A DNA stretch of 64,000 nt from CALWZE01 sp036644375 (GCA_036644375.1 JAVXQD010000003.1:1-64000); one strand, 5' to 3'. Shown: positions 1-8,983, counted from the first letter of the stretch. A program made the numbers and translations. Notes: generated from the letters alone by a model not told the origin.

Positions 1-32
1 GGTCGTTGGTTCGAGTCCAACAGTGGGCGCCA
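1..32 (+). tRNA. 3' end of a tRNA (partial; identity not determined)
   Basis: The window opens inside a tRNA. Visible parts are the T arm (stem GTTGG/CCAAC around the loop TTCGAGT), the 3' half of the acceptor stem (AGTGGGC), a G discriminator base and an encoded CCA. The 5' acceptor strand should read GCCCACT. The anticodon lies outside the window, so the amino acid cannot be assigned. Confidence 0.9.
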
Positions 33-37
33 CACAC

Positions 38-80
38 AAAACCCCGCAAACCCCCTAATTTAGGGCGTTTGCGGGGTTTT
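38..80 (+). terminator. Rho-independent terminator after the tRNA
   Basis: A 13-bp inverted repeat (AAAACCCCGCAAA / TTTGCGGGGTTTT) begins six bases after the tRNA CCA and ends in a T run. It separates the tRNA from the leftward operon that ends at 376. Nothing recognisable lies between 81 and 375. Confidence 0.85.
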
Positions 81-375
81 ACTTTGCCTTGAAACTGCGC
101 TGTACCACAATTCTAAATTTAATTCTTTGCTAAGCTCACGATATCAAGGAAAATGCGGCTAATATCTTGCTTAATCGGCTTAGGATCATAATGCTGCCTT
201 ATATGAGATTTTTTCAACACTGTGATTATTTTGCCGAATTTGTATGCTACCATTACATTAGGGTAGGAGCATAGCCATTTAAGTTTTATTTAGTAGAAAT
301 ATTAACTTTTTAAATTCAAACTAAAATCCGGTGAATTTGTTGTGGCCTTTTCGGTTGTTGGATTTTTGCATTAAC

Positions 376-1662
376 CTACTTAATTTTTGTACCGATTACA
401 GTTTCGTACATAGCGATTAAATTTTCGACAGGAACATTCGATACTACATTATGTATGGTGTTGAATATAAATCCACCGCCTTTATTAAATATCTCAACAC
501 GCTTTGCAACCTCTTCCCGAACCTGATCAGGAGTTCCGAACGGAAGAGTTTTCTGTGTGTCTACGCCGCCGCCATAAAAGGTGAATTTGTCTCCATATTC
601 ATCTTTTAAGCGCTGAGCACTCATTCCTTTTGCCTCCATGGCATTGAGTTGTACAGGATTCAGACAATCAACTCCCATCTCCGCAAGATCGTCAAGCAGG
701 CTGTTTATGCACCCACAAGTGTGATAAAAAGTTTTCCATCCGGTGTGCGTATGTACCCAATTATTTATTTTTGTGTAATGCGGCTTATAGAGCTTGCGAA
801 AAGAATCAATTCCGGTAAAGGATCCCTGTTGAGTTCCGAAGTCTGTACCGGAGATCCAACATATACTAATACGCTCACCGACAGCCTGCTTGTATATCTC
901 AAGATTTTTTAACATTATGTCGGTTTGATACTCAAAGATTTCGCTGATATAATCCGGAAACATTGCGTGTGCGGTCAGCCAGCCCTCAATCGTGCGAATT
1001 CCCTTTGGATTTCTGATTGTTGGTCCCGGTATAGTCGCGACATCACCCAGACCTGCGCCGCCAAGCACACCCATAATTGCATAATTGGTTTCACTGTAAA
1101 GTCTTTTTGATTCTTCTTCCCAATAACGGGCATCTTCATCTGTTGCAACAGCAAAATCTTCCTTGTAGTCGGATATAGGAGTTAAATCCGCTTCATCTAT
1201 ATCCCAATCGAAAGCTTCGGTGGTATGGGCTACATTGTCAAAAAATGATCCGTTTTTCGGCATACAGCAGCTGTATGGTGCTGTGCGGTCACCACAGCAG
1301 TAGAACATTTTGTCTCCCTTTTCATTGACATCATATTCAAATCCGCCGCCCATATAAGTAGGGGTTTTGTCATCCATATCCCATGGCTTCCAATTATCAT
1401 TTTTGTAGCCCATCATGTTACCCGTGTTCCAAAGACCCACTACATCGCTATGCACAGCTTTGCGCAAATCCTCCTCGACTTCGCCGAGCATTTGAAAAGG
1501 TTCTATAACCTTGAGCCTGTGGTCATCGAGCCCAAGAGCCTTGCGAAGGCGATACATGGTGCTGACGTTCATGCCGGTTTGACCGCAACCACCCAAATCA
1601 ATTGGGCAACGATCCGGCTGCTGATGATTGATTGCTGCGATTACTCGCTCCCTTGATGTCAT
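376..1662 (-). CDS. URO-D/MtaA-superfamily protein, first copy
   Basis: 428 aa with the uroporphyrinogen-decarboxylase fold. The opening MTSRERVIAAINHQQPDR is typical of the MtaA/CmuA methyltransferase branch rather than of true HemE. A putative metal-binding motif HTCG is at His314/Cys316. Where MtaA-type enzymes have a third ligand Cys in the C-terminal strand, this protein has His404 (in NTIHN). The ATG at 1662 was chosen because GGAG precedes it; a longer frame to 1749 would overlap the neighbouring gene. It is the last gene of a four-gene leftward operon divergent from a sugar ABC transporter. Seen: fold-typical motifs and context. Inferred: a methyl-transfer or related reaction on an imported sugar or aglycone. 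The substrate is unknown. Confidence 0.75.
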   Translation of the reverse strand: MTSRERVIAAINHQQPDRCPIDLGGCGQTGMNVSTMYRLRKALGLDDHRLKVIEPFQMLGEVEEDLRKAVHSDVVGLWNTGNMMGYKNDNWKPWDMDDKTPTYMGGGFEYDVNEKGDKMFYCCGDRTAPYSCCMPKNGSFFDNVAHTTEAFDWDIDEADLTPISDYKEDFAVATDEDARYWEEESKRLYSETNYAIMGVLGGAGLGDVATIPGPTIRNPKGIRTIEGWLTAHAMFPDYISEIFEYQTDIMLKNLEIYKQAVGERISICWISGTDFGTQQGSFTGIDSFRKLYKPHYTKINNWVHTHTGWKTFYHTCGCINSLLDDLAEMGVDCLNPVQLNAMEAKGMSAQRLKDEYGDKFTFYGGGVDTQKTLPFGTPDQVREEVAKRVEIFNKGGGFIFNTIHNVVSNVPVENLIAMYETVIGTKIK

Positions 1663-1690
1663 AATTAAGCTCCTTAAATTTACAAAATCA

Positions 1691-2755
1691 TTATTGGCAG
1701 TATTGGCGGTCGTATTTGGTAGGTTCCTTTGCTGCTTCGTAGAACGCAATTATATTTTCAAGACTTGTATCAGATTGGATATGATGCGCAGGTGACAAAA
1801 TATATCCACCCTGAGCACCCAAAAATTTTTTATAATCCCTTACCGTTGAAACAATTTCGTCCTTAGTGCCGAAGGGCATGAGATTTTGAACGTCTATTGC
1901 GCCAAATAGCGTAAGCCGTTTGCCATATCTTTTTTTTATTTCATAAGGACTCATTGCAAGAGGCTGAATTGGGTTAATTACGTCCAGACCGATATCAGCC
2001 AATTCGTCAAGAGCATCGCTGCAATTTCCGCATGAATGATAAGCTATAGAAATGTCTTTTTTTGCTTTTTTAAATTCGGAAAAAATATACTCATAACGAT
2101 TTTTGAGATATTTGCGCCACATTGGAAGAGAAATCATCATATTGCGCTGGGTTGCAATGTCATCTCCCAACCAAATCATGTCCGCGCCGCTCTCAATCAT
2201 ATGTAGGCCTGCTTTTAGCGGAAATTGCATGATTTTGTCAAAAAGCTCGTTGGTGTAATCCTCATCGGCAGCCATGTCATAAAGCATATCTTCCATGCCA
2301 TGCAGATACCATGCGGTCTCGAAAATTGAGCATTGGCAAGACCCTATGATGAATTTTTCCTTGCCATATTTTTGAACGGCTTCTTGTATATCTTTGTAAA
2401 GCTCAGGATTATCCGGATCCGGAATTCTGTAGGAGCGCATTTTATCTCCGTCAGTATCATTGCGGAGAGCTCCGCCGACAATTTCCGTATATGCGCCGGT
2501 ATTGTTTTCAACATTTCTCCACTCAACGCCAAATGGACAAGTGTAGGTAGGAGTATCATACATGTAATAACTATTTTCGATTCCGACAGTTGTTTTTATA
2601 AGATCGTTTCCCATTACATAGCCAAGATATTCTTCGTCTTTTTTGAAGGCCTTGCGTAAAATCTTGACAGCCTCAGGGGTATATGTTGCGGATATTGGAG
2701 GCCTGTCCGGCTCTTCATGTGCAAGTGCAGTAAAAGTGCGTTCTCTTGAATTCAT
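1691..2755 (-). CDS. URO-D/MtaA-superfamily protein, second copy
   Basis: 354 aa, a compact member of the same superfamily as its neighbours. It starts MNSRERTFTALAHEEPDR and carries YHSCGN with His240/Cys242, the HxC pair that binds zinc in MtaA/MtbA-type methylcobalamin methyltransferases. The C-terminal position normally held by Cys is SPAHHI here (His324 or His325), the same Cys-to-His change as in the 376-1662 protein. It lies 28 bp upstream of that gene and 58 bp downstream of the epimerase-like gene, so it is probably co-transcribed with both. A true uroporphyrinogen decarboxylase role is unlikely because the HemE substrate-loop arginines are missing and no heme genes are nearby. Confidence 0.75.
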   Translation of the reverse strand: MNSRERTFTALAHEEPDRPPISATYTPEAVKILRKAFKKDEEYLGYVMGNDLIKTTVGIENSYYMYDTPTYTCPFGVEWRNVENNTGAYTEIVGGALRNDTDGDKMRSYRIPDPDNPELYKDIQEAVQKYGKEKFIIGSCQCSIFETAWYLHGMEDMLYDMAADEDYTNELFDKIMQFPLKAGLHMIESGADMIWLGDDIATQRNMMISLPMWRKYLKNRYEYIFSEFKKAKKDISIAYHSCGNCSDALDELADIGLDVINPIQPLAMSPYEIKKRYGKRLTLFGAIDVQNLMPFGTKDEIVSTVRDYKKFLGAQGGYILSPAHHIQSDTSLENIIAFYEAAKEPTKYDRQYCQ

Positions 2756-2813
2756 ACTATTTCCCTAATCTGTGTGTGTTTTAGTGAGTTACTGAAAGAG
2801 CTGATATTATATG

Positions 2814-3725
2814 CTATGAGAAGAATCGAATCTCAAGTTGCCACTTATAAATTTCATATGGCTCGACTTGCGAGATGCAATTTAGCTCATTTGCTTTTTC
2901 CAGGGTGTCATACGCCCCGGTGCATGGTTCAGGAGCGACGCATTTCATATTTGCGCCGTCCTCATCTGTCCACACACCGATATACGGAACTCTGTCTGCA
3001 GGTGCCTTGATCTCTACGGTTATTCCGGAGGGATATATCAGGCGCGATGTGTTTTCGCTAAGCTTGGCAGTGACATAATACTTGTTGCAACATTTGTTTT
3101 GTGAGCTTAAAATTCGCATATCATGGCCTTCGTTGGATATTGGCCAGGTGTGAATCTCTCCGTAATCACCAAGAAATCGTTGCCCTTTATGTACGTTCAT
3201 AATAGCTGAGCAACAGGAAATCTCAAGCTGCATTTCATCCTCAATTACGAATAGCGGATGTGCTGCCCAGATAAATTTTATTGGAGAATCAGATAAGTTT
3301 TTCACACAATAATTAAGCTTTATTGCATCATCGGAAATCGAAATACTTTTTTGCAAGCGATAAGGAAGGCAAATCCCGTCGATGATAAAGTTCAGTTGCA
3401 GTCCATTAAAACTGCTCTCCCAAATGCGCGACCAGACTTCACCGTGATCAGGTAAAAGTCTGCCGCGCCATGGGTCATCAGGATATTTGCCTGCGCTGAT
3501 GTTGGGAAACATTTCATCAAATCCCGAAAGCTCACCATTTTCAAAATTATCTCCATATTTTGAAAGTCTGTACTTATCCGATAAAATATTTTGACAGAGC
3601 ATTTCTTTACCAAAATACTTGATACTTTGAATTTTCGATCCGAAATCAGTTAGCTTTAGAGACAGATTGCCATCTGAAAGTTCATGTGCCTTAATTCCTT
3701 TGAATGAAGTTTCAGAATAATGCAT
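2814..3725 (-). CDS. Aldose 1-epimerase-like (galactose mutarotase fold) protein
   Basis: 303 aa. It resembles the galactose-mutarotase-like superfamily: an N-terminal beta-sandwich segment (LTDFGSKIQSIKYFGKEM), the PDHGEVW motif, a central WAAHPLF His comparable with the mutarotase catalytic His, and a late Glu in APEPCTGAYD. It is shorter and more divergent than classical GalM, which is present separately at 15810. Its start codon overlaps the stop of the upstream URO-D-like gene by one base (TAATG), indicating translational coupling. A sugar-epimerising or sugar-binding role in the same pathway as the URO-D-like proteins is the natural inference. The substrate is not known. Confidence 0.7.
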   Translation of the reverse strand: MHYSETSFKGIKAHELSDGNLSLKLTDFGSKIQSIKYFGKEMLCQNILSDKYRLSKYGDNFENGELSGFDEMFPNISAGKYPDDPWRGRLLPDHGEVWSRIWESSFNGLQLNFIIDGICLPYRLQKSISISDDAIKLNYCVKNLSDSPIKFIWAAHPLFVIEDEMQLEISCCSAIMNVHKGQRFLGDYGEIHTWPISNEGHDMRILSSQNKCCNKYYVTAKLSENTSRLIYPSGITVEIKAPADRVPYIGVWTDEDGANMKCVAPEPCTGAYDTLEKANELNCISQVEPYEIYKWQLEIRFFS

Positions 3726-4933
3726 TAATATTTACCATATGCCTTTGCGGTGTCTACAAAAGCTTTTATGTTTTCTACGGGTGTGCCATATTCAAAGAAA
3801 TCTGCATTTTGTATTATATTACAACCGCTTTGNNNNNNNNNNNNNNNNNNNNNNNNNNNNNNNNNNNNNNNNNNNNNNNNNNNAGTGCGAATAGTTGCGT
3901 CTATTACATCGGCGACTGTACCATTTTGGATTATATTTACCTGATCAACGCCGCATATCATAATATATTTGCCATTAATGACGTTACTTGCCTTTTGTAA
4001 ATCCGTGTCACCGAGAGGCTTTGGGGAAAAAGGTTCAATTATGCGTGAGCCCAAATCCTTATAGGATTCAATCAAGGGCATAATTGAGCCGCAGTTGTGG
4101 TAGATACAGGGTTTGCCGGTCTGCTGACATAAATCTATATATGACTTTTCATAGGGGAGCGCATATTTGTCATAATTTGATTTGCCCATGAACCCTCCGG
4201 GAACATTGCCACCGACAAAATAGGCATCAAGCTCAGTATCCTGATAGGCAGCTACGTAATCCTTAAAACGGTCAAGACTAAACGACATAAGCTTTTCAAA
4301 AAACTCGGAATCCGACAGGAACAGGGAGTACAGCTCTTCAAGTTCGATAAGGTGTGAGGCATTGTTGAATGGCCCGTATGGAATCCATGCGCCAAGTATT
4401 CCATCATCACCGACATATTTTTTCATGCGCTGTACACGGGATTTTATTGAAGCAGGGAATTTGGGATTCATTTTGGGCTCATGTTTAATGACAATATCCA
4501 GGTCCTCTTCTGTAATTACAGGCTTTTTGGTGCAAGCGAACATCAGAGTTTGGTCGTATAGCTTAAATATAGAAAATTCCTGAGTGAGCACCCCATCCGG
4601 AGTGGTAATGGTTGAAGCCAATAGAGTGGTTGAACCCTTAGAGCTCTCAATGGTATTTATCTTCCAACTATCTGTTTGTTGAGATATATTAACACCGCCG
4701 AACAACACATGAGGTGGAAGCTCTTCATCAAATAAAATCCTAAGAAAAACGTCAGCACCCATTTCTCGCTGAAAATCTACAGATGCCTTTTGAAGTCCAT
4801 CATAATCATATGCCGATATTTGAGGGTATAGCTGATTTAAAAGGTGTCCCTGATCTTGGATGAAAAGAGACACAGGCATTCTGTCGACTGGTATGCCGCT
4901 AAATACATTAAGGTAACGTTCTCTGCCTGTCAT
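3725..4933 (-). CDS. URO-D/MtaA-superfamily protein, third copy (interrupted by an assembly gap)
   Basis: 402 codons including 17 unknown ones. It begins MTGRERYLNVFSGIPVDR after a strong GGAGGT ribosome binding site and is the first gene of the leftward operon. The putative metal site is YHNCGS (His279/Cys281). The N run covers residues 351-367, just before the C-terminal strand. After the gap the sequence reads NADFFEYGTPVENIKAF, so neither the usual Cys nor the His of its sister proteins is visible; the third ligand may be lost or hidden. The reading frame is open on both sides of the gap, so no frameshift is evident. Transcription is divergent from the sugar ABC transporter at 5205. Confidence 0.75.
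   Translation of the reverse strand: MTGRERYLNVFSGIPVDRMPVSLFIQDQGHLLNQLYPQISAYDYDGLQKASVDFQREMGADVFLRILFDEELPPHVLFGGVNISQQTDSWKINTIESSKGSTTLLASTITTPDGVLTQEFSIFKLYDQTLMFACTKKPVITEEDLDIVIKHEPKMNPKFPASIKSRVQRMKKYVGDDGILGAWIPYGPFNNASHLIELEELYSLFLSDSEFFEKLMSFSLDRFKDYVAAYQDTELDAYFVGGNVPGGFMGKSNYDKYALPYEKSYIDLCQQTGKPCIYHNCGSIMPLIESYKDLGSRIIEPFSPKPLGDTDLQKASNVINGKYIMICGVDQVNIIQNGTVADVIDATIRTXXXXXXXXXXXXXXXXXQSGCNIIQNADFFEYGTPVENIKAFVDTAKAYGKY
3833..3883. other. Assembly gap (51 N)
   Basis: Fifty-one consecutive N bases inside the URO-D-like gene 3725-4933. The length is a multiple of three and the frame continues on both sides, consistent with a short unresolved stretch of known size rather than a scaffold join. 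Confidence 0.99.
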
Positions 4934-5204
4934 AATTGATACCTCCGATTAACGTTTATTATTATGTTTAAACAAAGCATAGCAAACTGTATTATAGGCG
5001 ACAATACGAAATATTGACCTGAATTTACAACAAGTTCACCTTTTAGGAAACCATAAAAACCATGCGTTCTAAAGGTTAATAAATCCAAACTAATGGTCAA
5101 TATTTAATATTTTATTTGCAGTGATGTGCAAGTATACTTGCACTATATCAAAATGGCATTGGGAACACTCAAGGCTGTCACAAATAATCAGTGGAGGCGA
5201 AGTT
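4934..5204. promoter_or_regulatory. Divergent control region with an 11-bp inverted repeat and an 18-bp palindrome
   Basis: This 271-bp gap separates the URO-D-like operon (left) from the sugar ABC operon (right). It holds a perfect inverted repeat AAATATTGACC (5009-5019) and GGTCAATATTT (5095-5105), and a perfect 18-bp palindrome GTGCAAGTATACTTGCAC (5126-5143). A TATAAT facing left lies near 4993, without a good -35 box, which would fit activator-dependent transcription. The YesN-like regulator encoded at 10731 is the obvious candidate to bind here; that link is an inference. Confidence 0.55.
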
Positions 5205-6710
5205 ATGCCGTCCTATTTGGAATTCAGAAACATCAATATGGAATTTCCCGGAGTGAAGGCTCTGGATTCAATTAGCTTCTCGGTTAACAAAGGTGAGATT
5301 GTTGCTTTCTTGGGAGAAAACGGGGCGGGAAAATCTACGCTTCTCAAAATTTTAAATGGAGACTATCAGCCTACAAGCGGTGAGATTTTCATTGAAGGTA
5401 AAAAAGCAGCGTATTCTAACCCCAACGAAGCGATTAAGGCAGGAATCAGCGTTATTTATCAGGAACGCCAGCTTGCACCGTTTTTATCTGTTGCCGAGAA
5501 TATCTTTTTAGGTCGGGTTCCGACAAAAAAAGGTTTTATCAATTACAAGGAGTTAAACGCAAAGGCTCAAAGGATAATCGACGAATTTGGACTTCCTATT
5601 TCGCCGGCTGTACCATTGAAAAAAATATCGGTTGCATATCAGCAAATGGTGGAAATCATGAAGGCGTATGCACGTAAGGCTGAGGTTTATTGTTTTGATG
5701 AACCAACTGCCCCGCTTACCGACTCGGAAATTAAGGTTCTTTTCAATATCATCAGAAAACTAAAAGCAGATGGCAAAGCAATTATATACGTGTCCCATCG
5801 AATGAGCGAAATTTTTGAGCTGACTGACCGAGTGGTTGTTTTCAAGGATGGTCAGATAATGGCAGTTAAAGAAACTGAAAAGACAAACGAATCTGAGCTT
5901 ATCAATTTGATGGTCGGACGAGACATCGGAGATGTTTTTAATAACCTTGAACGAAACACCGAATTCGGCGATGTGGTTCTTGAGCTTAACAATATCAGCA
6001 ATGAAAAGCTAAACAATATTTCATTTTCAATTCGAGCGGGAGAAATTGTGGGACTTTCCGGACTGGCGGGTGCGGGTAGATCAGAGGTCGCGCGAGCGGT
6101 TTTCGGGGCTGATAAAATCACAGGCGGAGAGATGAAGCTGTTCGGCAAACCGTATTTGCCACGCTCGCCTAAGGATGCAATGAAAGCGGGAATTGGGCTG
6201 ACTCCTGAGGACAGAAAGCTTGAAGGTCTGTTTTTGATTCAAAATGTACGCGAAAATGTCAGCCTTGCAGTGCTTGACAAGCTGACGAAATATGGATTTA
6301 TAAATTTCCCAAATGAGCGGAAGCTTGTAAATGAGTCTGTAAAAGAGTTCAATATCAAAACTCCGTCAACAGAGCAACGGGTACTAAATCTATCAGGCGG
6401 AAATCAGCAAAAAGTAATCCTATCAAGATGGATGGCGATGAATCCCAAAATCATCATTCTTGACGAGCCGACGAAGGGTATTGATGTTGGAGCTAAAAGT
6501 GAGATATATAGTATGATTTGCAAGGTTGCAAAACAGGGTATTGCAGTCATATTTATCAGTTCTGAGCTTCCGGAGGTGATAGGCCTTTCGGACAGGATTA
6601 TCGTACTTAAGGATGGCAGACTTACGGCCGAAATTAGCCATAAAGATGCGACAGAAAGCGAAATACTGTCGTGGGCAATGCTTGAAAAAGAAGAAGACGG
6701 AGGTAACTGA
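5205..6710 (+). CDS. Sugar ABC transporter ATP-binding protein (RbsA/MglA/AraG type)
   Basis: 501 aa with two tandem ABC domains, as in the carbohydrate-uptake CUT2 family. Domain 1 has Walker A GENGAGKST and Walker B YCFDEPTA. Domain 2 has the degenerate Walker A GLAGAGRS typical of the family, the signature LSGGNQQK and Walker B IILDEPTKGID. The ATG at 5205 follows GGAGG, whereas the upstream GTG at 5121 has no ribosome binding site and lies within the regulatory palindrome area. It powers uptake of a monosaccharide together with the permease (3 bp downstream) and the lipoprotein at 7753. The sugar is suggested to be a pentose by the binding protein, but this is not proven. Confidence 0.93.
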   Translation: MPSYLEFRNINMEFPGVKALDSISFSVNKGEIVAFLGENGAGKSTLLKILNGDYQPTSGEIFIEGKKAAYSNPNEAIKAGISVIYQERQLAPFLSVAENIFLGRVPTKKGFINYKELNAKAQRIIDEFGLPISPAVPLKKISVAYQQMVEIMKAYARKAEVYCFDEPTAPLTDSEIKVLFNIIRKLKADGKAIIYVSHRMSEIFELTDRVVVFKDGQIMAVKETEKTNESELINLMVGRDIGDVFNNLERNTEFGDVVLELNNISNEKLNNISFSIRAGEIVGLSGLAGAGRSEVARAVFGADKITGGEMKLFGKPYLPRSPKDAMKAGIGLTPEDRKLEGLFLIQNVRENVSLAVLDKLTKYGFINFPNERKLVNESVKEFNIKTPSTEQRVLNLSGGNQQKVILSRWMAMNPKIIILDEPTKGIDVGAKSEIYSMICKVAKQGIAVIFISSELPEVIGLSDRIIVLKDGRLTAEISHKDATESEILSWAMLEKEEDGGN

Positions 6711-6713
6711 TTC

Positions 6714-7697
6714 ATGGAGAAATCACAGAATCAGAATAAACAGGGAAAGCTTGTACGCGGGTTAAGGCATTTTTTGAAGTCTGACAGCATCGGATTGTTT
6801 GTCGCACTGATAATAGTTGTCGCGCTCTTCTCATTAATAAATCCAAACTACTTTACCATGCGCAATCTGCGCAACGTATTTACGGCGGCGTCGCTAACCG
6901 GGCTTATATGCGTGGGAGAAGCCATGCTGCTGATTGGCGGCCTTATGGATTTATCTCCGGGCTCAACGGCGGCATTCGCCGGAGTAATTGCAGCAATTAT
7001 GCTTCGCTCGGGATATTCTATAGGTATAGTAATAGTAGCAGTCGTTTGTATTGGCGTTGTAATAGGTGCATTTAATGCATTCTTTGTCACACAACTTAAC
7101 ATAAGTCCATTTATAGTTACATTGGCGGCGCAGTCAATTGTACGCGGATTTTGCTATATAATTTCCGGTGGGGAGAGCATTCTAATAACAGACAAGTTTC
7201 TGTTAGGTATGGGTACGAAAAATGTTCTCGGAATACCATTTCCGATATTCTTTATGGTGATGATTTTCGTTATCTTCTACATCGTGTTAACCCGCACCCG
7301 CTTCGGGCGCAATATATACACAGTAGGCGGCAATCCGGTTGCTGCCCGCCTTGCGGGAATATCCACCAAGGGCACGACGTTTGCTCTGTTTATCAACATG
7401 AGCGTTCTGGCATCTATTGGAGGAATAATTCTCGCAGCTAGGATGAACACAGGACAGCCGCAGGCTTGTGTGGGACTTGAATTTGACGGAATTACAGCTG
7501 CAATACTGGGCGGAGTTGCAATGAGCGGTGGGCATGGCTCATTGCTTGGCGCTTTTGTTGGACTACTTATTCTTCAAGGATTTAACACCGGACTTACAAT
7601 AGTTAATGTTCAGTCATTCTGGCAATATGTCGCAAAAGGAGCATTACTTCTCATTGCACTTTCATTTGACTATCTGCGCTCTAAAAAGCGTGGTTAA
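6714..7697 (+). CDS. Sugar ABC transporter permease (RbsC/AraH type)
   Basis: 327 aa, highly hydrophobic, with about eight to ten membrane segments, of the BPD_transp_2 permease family of CUT2 importers. Family-typical stretches include GLMDLSPGSTAAFAG near residue 80 and GRNIYTVGGNPVAARLAGI near residue 200, the loop that contacts the ATPase. GGAGGT precedes the ATG and overlaps the end of the ATPase gene, so the two are translated together. A single permease gene is present, as expected for a homodimeric CUT2 channel. Confidence 0.92.
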   Translation: MEKSQNQNKQGKLVRGLRHFLKSDSIGLFVALIIVVALFSLINPNYFTMRNLRNVFTAASLTGLICVGEAMLLIGGLMDLSPGSTAAFAGVIAAIMLRSGYSIGIVIVAVVCIGVVIGAFNAFFVTQLNISPFIVTLAAQSIVRGFCYIISGGESILITDKFLLGMGTKNVLGIPFPIFFMVMIFVIFYIVLTRTRFGRNIYTVGGNPVAARLAGISTKGTTFALFINMSVLASIGGIILAARMNTGQPQACVGLEFDGITAAILGGVAMSGGHGSLLGAFVGLLILQGFNTGLTIVNVQSFWQYVAKGALLLIALSFDYLRSKKRG

Positions 7698-7752
7698 TAA
7701 CAGATTGCAAAGACGTATAGTCTTTTACAATAAAAAAATGGAGGAAATAAAA

Positions 7753-8781
7753 ATGAAAAAGTTTTTAGCATTGGTACTTGCAGTTCTTATGACAGCTGGG
7801 ATGCTGTCCGGCTGTGCAAGCACACCGGCAGAAAAGCCTGTCGATGGCGAGAAGCCTGCCGAAGCACCTAAGGAAGACATTGTAATAGCGGGAATCTACA
7901 AATCAGGAGACCAACAGTGGTTTATCGGCGAGGGTGAAGCGGCAAAAGCAAAGTGCATTGAAATGGGAGCAAGTGATTTCATGTACATTGACGTAAAGCT
8001 TGATCCGGATCTTTATCTACAGGCAATTGATAATGCAATAACGCAGGGAGTTGCGGGAATTCTGACATGCCCGCCTGACCAGAAGCTTTCACAGGTGGTT
8101 GTACAAAAGTGTAAAGACGCGGGAATTCCTGTTGTTGCGTGTGATGACGCTTTAATGGACGAGAGCGGAACCTTCATTGCGCCGTATGTCGGTATCGACG
8201 CATTGGCAATTGGTAAGGCGTGCGGCGAATGGGCTGCAAAATATGCGACAGACAATGAAATGACAGGTGAGGATACGGGTGTTCTGCTTCTTGCTGCCGA
8301 CACAGTTTCCTCCTGTGTGCCCCGCACAGATGGAGCTAAGGAAGCATGGATGGCTAAATTCCCGGATTGGCCTGAAAATCGCATGTGGCGTGTAGACTAT
8401 ACAGGACCGCAAGACGAGGCATTTGATCAAGCGGCTGCAACATTTACAGCACATCCGGAAATCAAAAAATGGGTAGTAATGGCAATTAATGATGAGGGAG
8501 CGGCGGGTGCTACGAGAGCTTTGGAGCAAGCCGGAATGGACAAGGACGCGGTTGTTATTGGCATCGGCGGATATCTTGCAAAGCTTGAATTCAAAAAAGA
8601 GGGTGGCTCGGCATTTAAGGCAACAGCATTTATCAATTATGTTGATATCGGTTCGTATTCGGCAGAAAACCTTATGAACTCAATTGTCAACGGCAAAGAA
8701 CTGCCGATGGACACACGTACACCGGCGGTTATGATTACGGCGGACGATTATGTTGAAATAATGAAAGATCAAGCAGAGTAA
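7753..8781 (+). CDS. Sugar-binding lipoprotein, arabinose-binding-protein-like
   Basis: 342 aa. It has a lipoprotein signal peptide ending in LSGC (Cys21) and then a short Pro/Glu/Lys linker. The mature part is a periplasmic-binding-protein type 1 fold and recalls E. coli AraF along its length, for example AGIPVVACDDAL and IKKWVVMAINDEGAAG near the hinge. The ATG at 7753 was chosen because GGAGG precedes it and it begins the signal peptide; the frame is open further upstream inside the permease gene. It captures the substrate outside the membrane and hands it to the permease. An L-arabinose or related pentose ligand is suggested, not shown. Confidence 0.88.
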   Translation: MKKFLALVLAVLMTAGMLSGCASTPAEKPVDGEKPAEAPKEDIVIAGIYKSGDQQWFIGEGEAAKAKCIEMGASDFMYIDVKLDPDLYLQAIDNAITQGVAGILTCPPDQKLSQVVVQKCKDAGIPVVACDDALMDESGTFIAPYVGIDALAIGKACGEWAAKYATDNEMTGEDTGVLLLAADTVSSCVPRTDGAKEAWMAKFPDWPENRMWRVDYTGPQDEAFDQAAATFTAHPEIKKWVVMAINDEGAAGATRALEQAGMDKDAVVIGIGGYLAKLEFKKEGGSAFKATAFINYVDIGSYSAENLMNSIVNGKELPMDTRTPAVMITADDYVEIMKDQAE

Positions 8782-8800
8782 TCTAAATAAAATTTGTCTA

Positions 8801-8831
8801 AAAATGGAATGCCAAAAGGTGTTCCATTTTT
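8801..8831 (+). terminator. Terminator after the sugar ABC operon
   Basis: Hairpin AAAATGGAATGCC / GGTGTTCCATTTT followed by further T bases, 19 bp after the binding-protein stop. It probably separates the transporter operon from the sensor kinase gene. Confidence 0.75.
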
Positions 8832-8983
8832 GGGCATTTAATAAGATATATATATTAAGATATGCAATATTGTACAAACATGAAGAAGGAAATTTAGAAG
8901 TATCAATCTGTCGCTTTGTGTTAAAATCTAAATAGTTGCAAGGTATGGTAAATCGATTGTAAATGCGTTTAAAGGAAAAGACT

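Noticed and set aside
376..4933. True uroporphyrinogen decarboxylase (hemE) cluster
   Set aside because: The proteins have the HxCG motif and MtaA-like starts, lack the HemE substrate loop, and no other heme genes are nearby.
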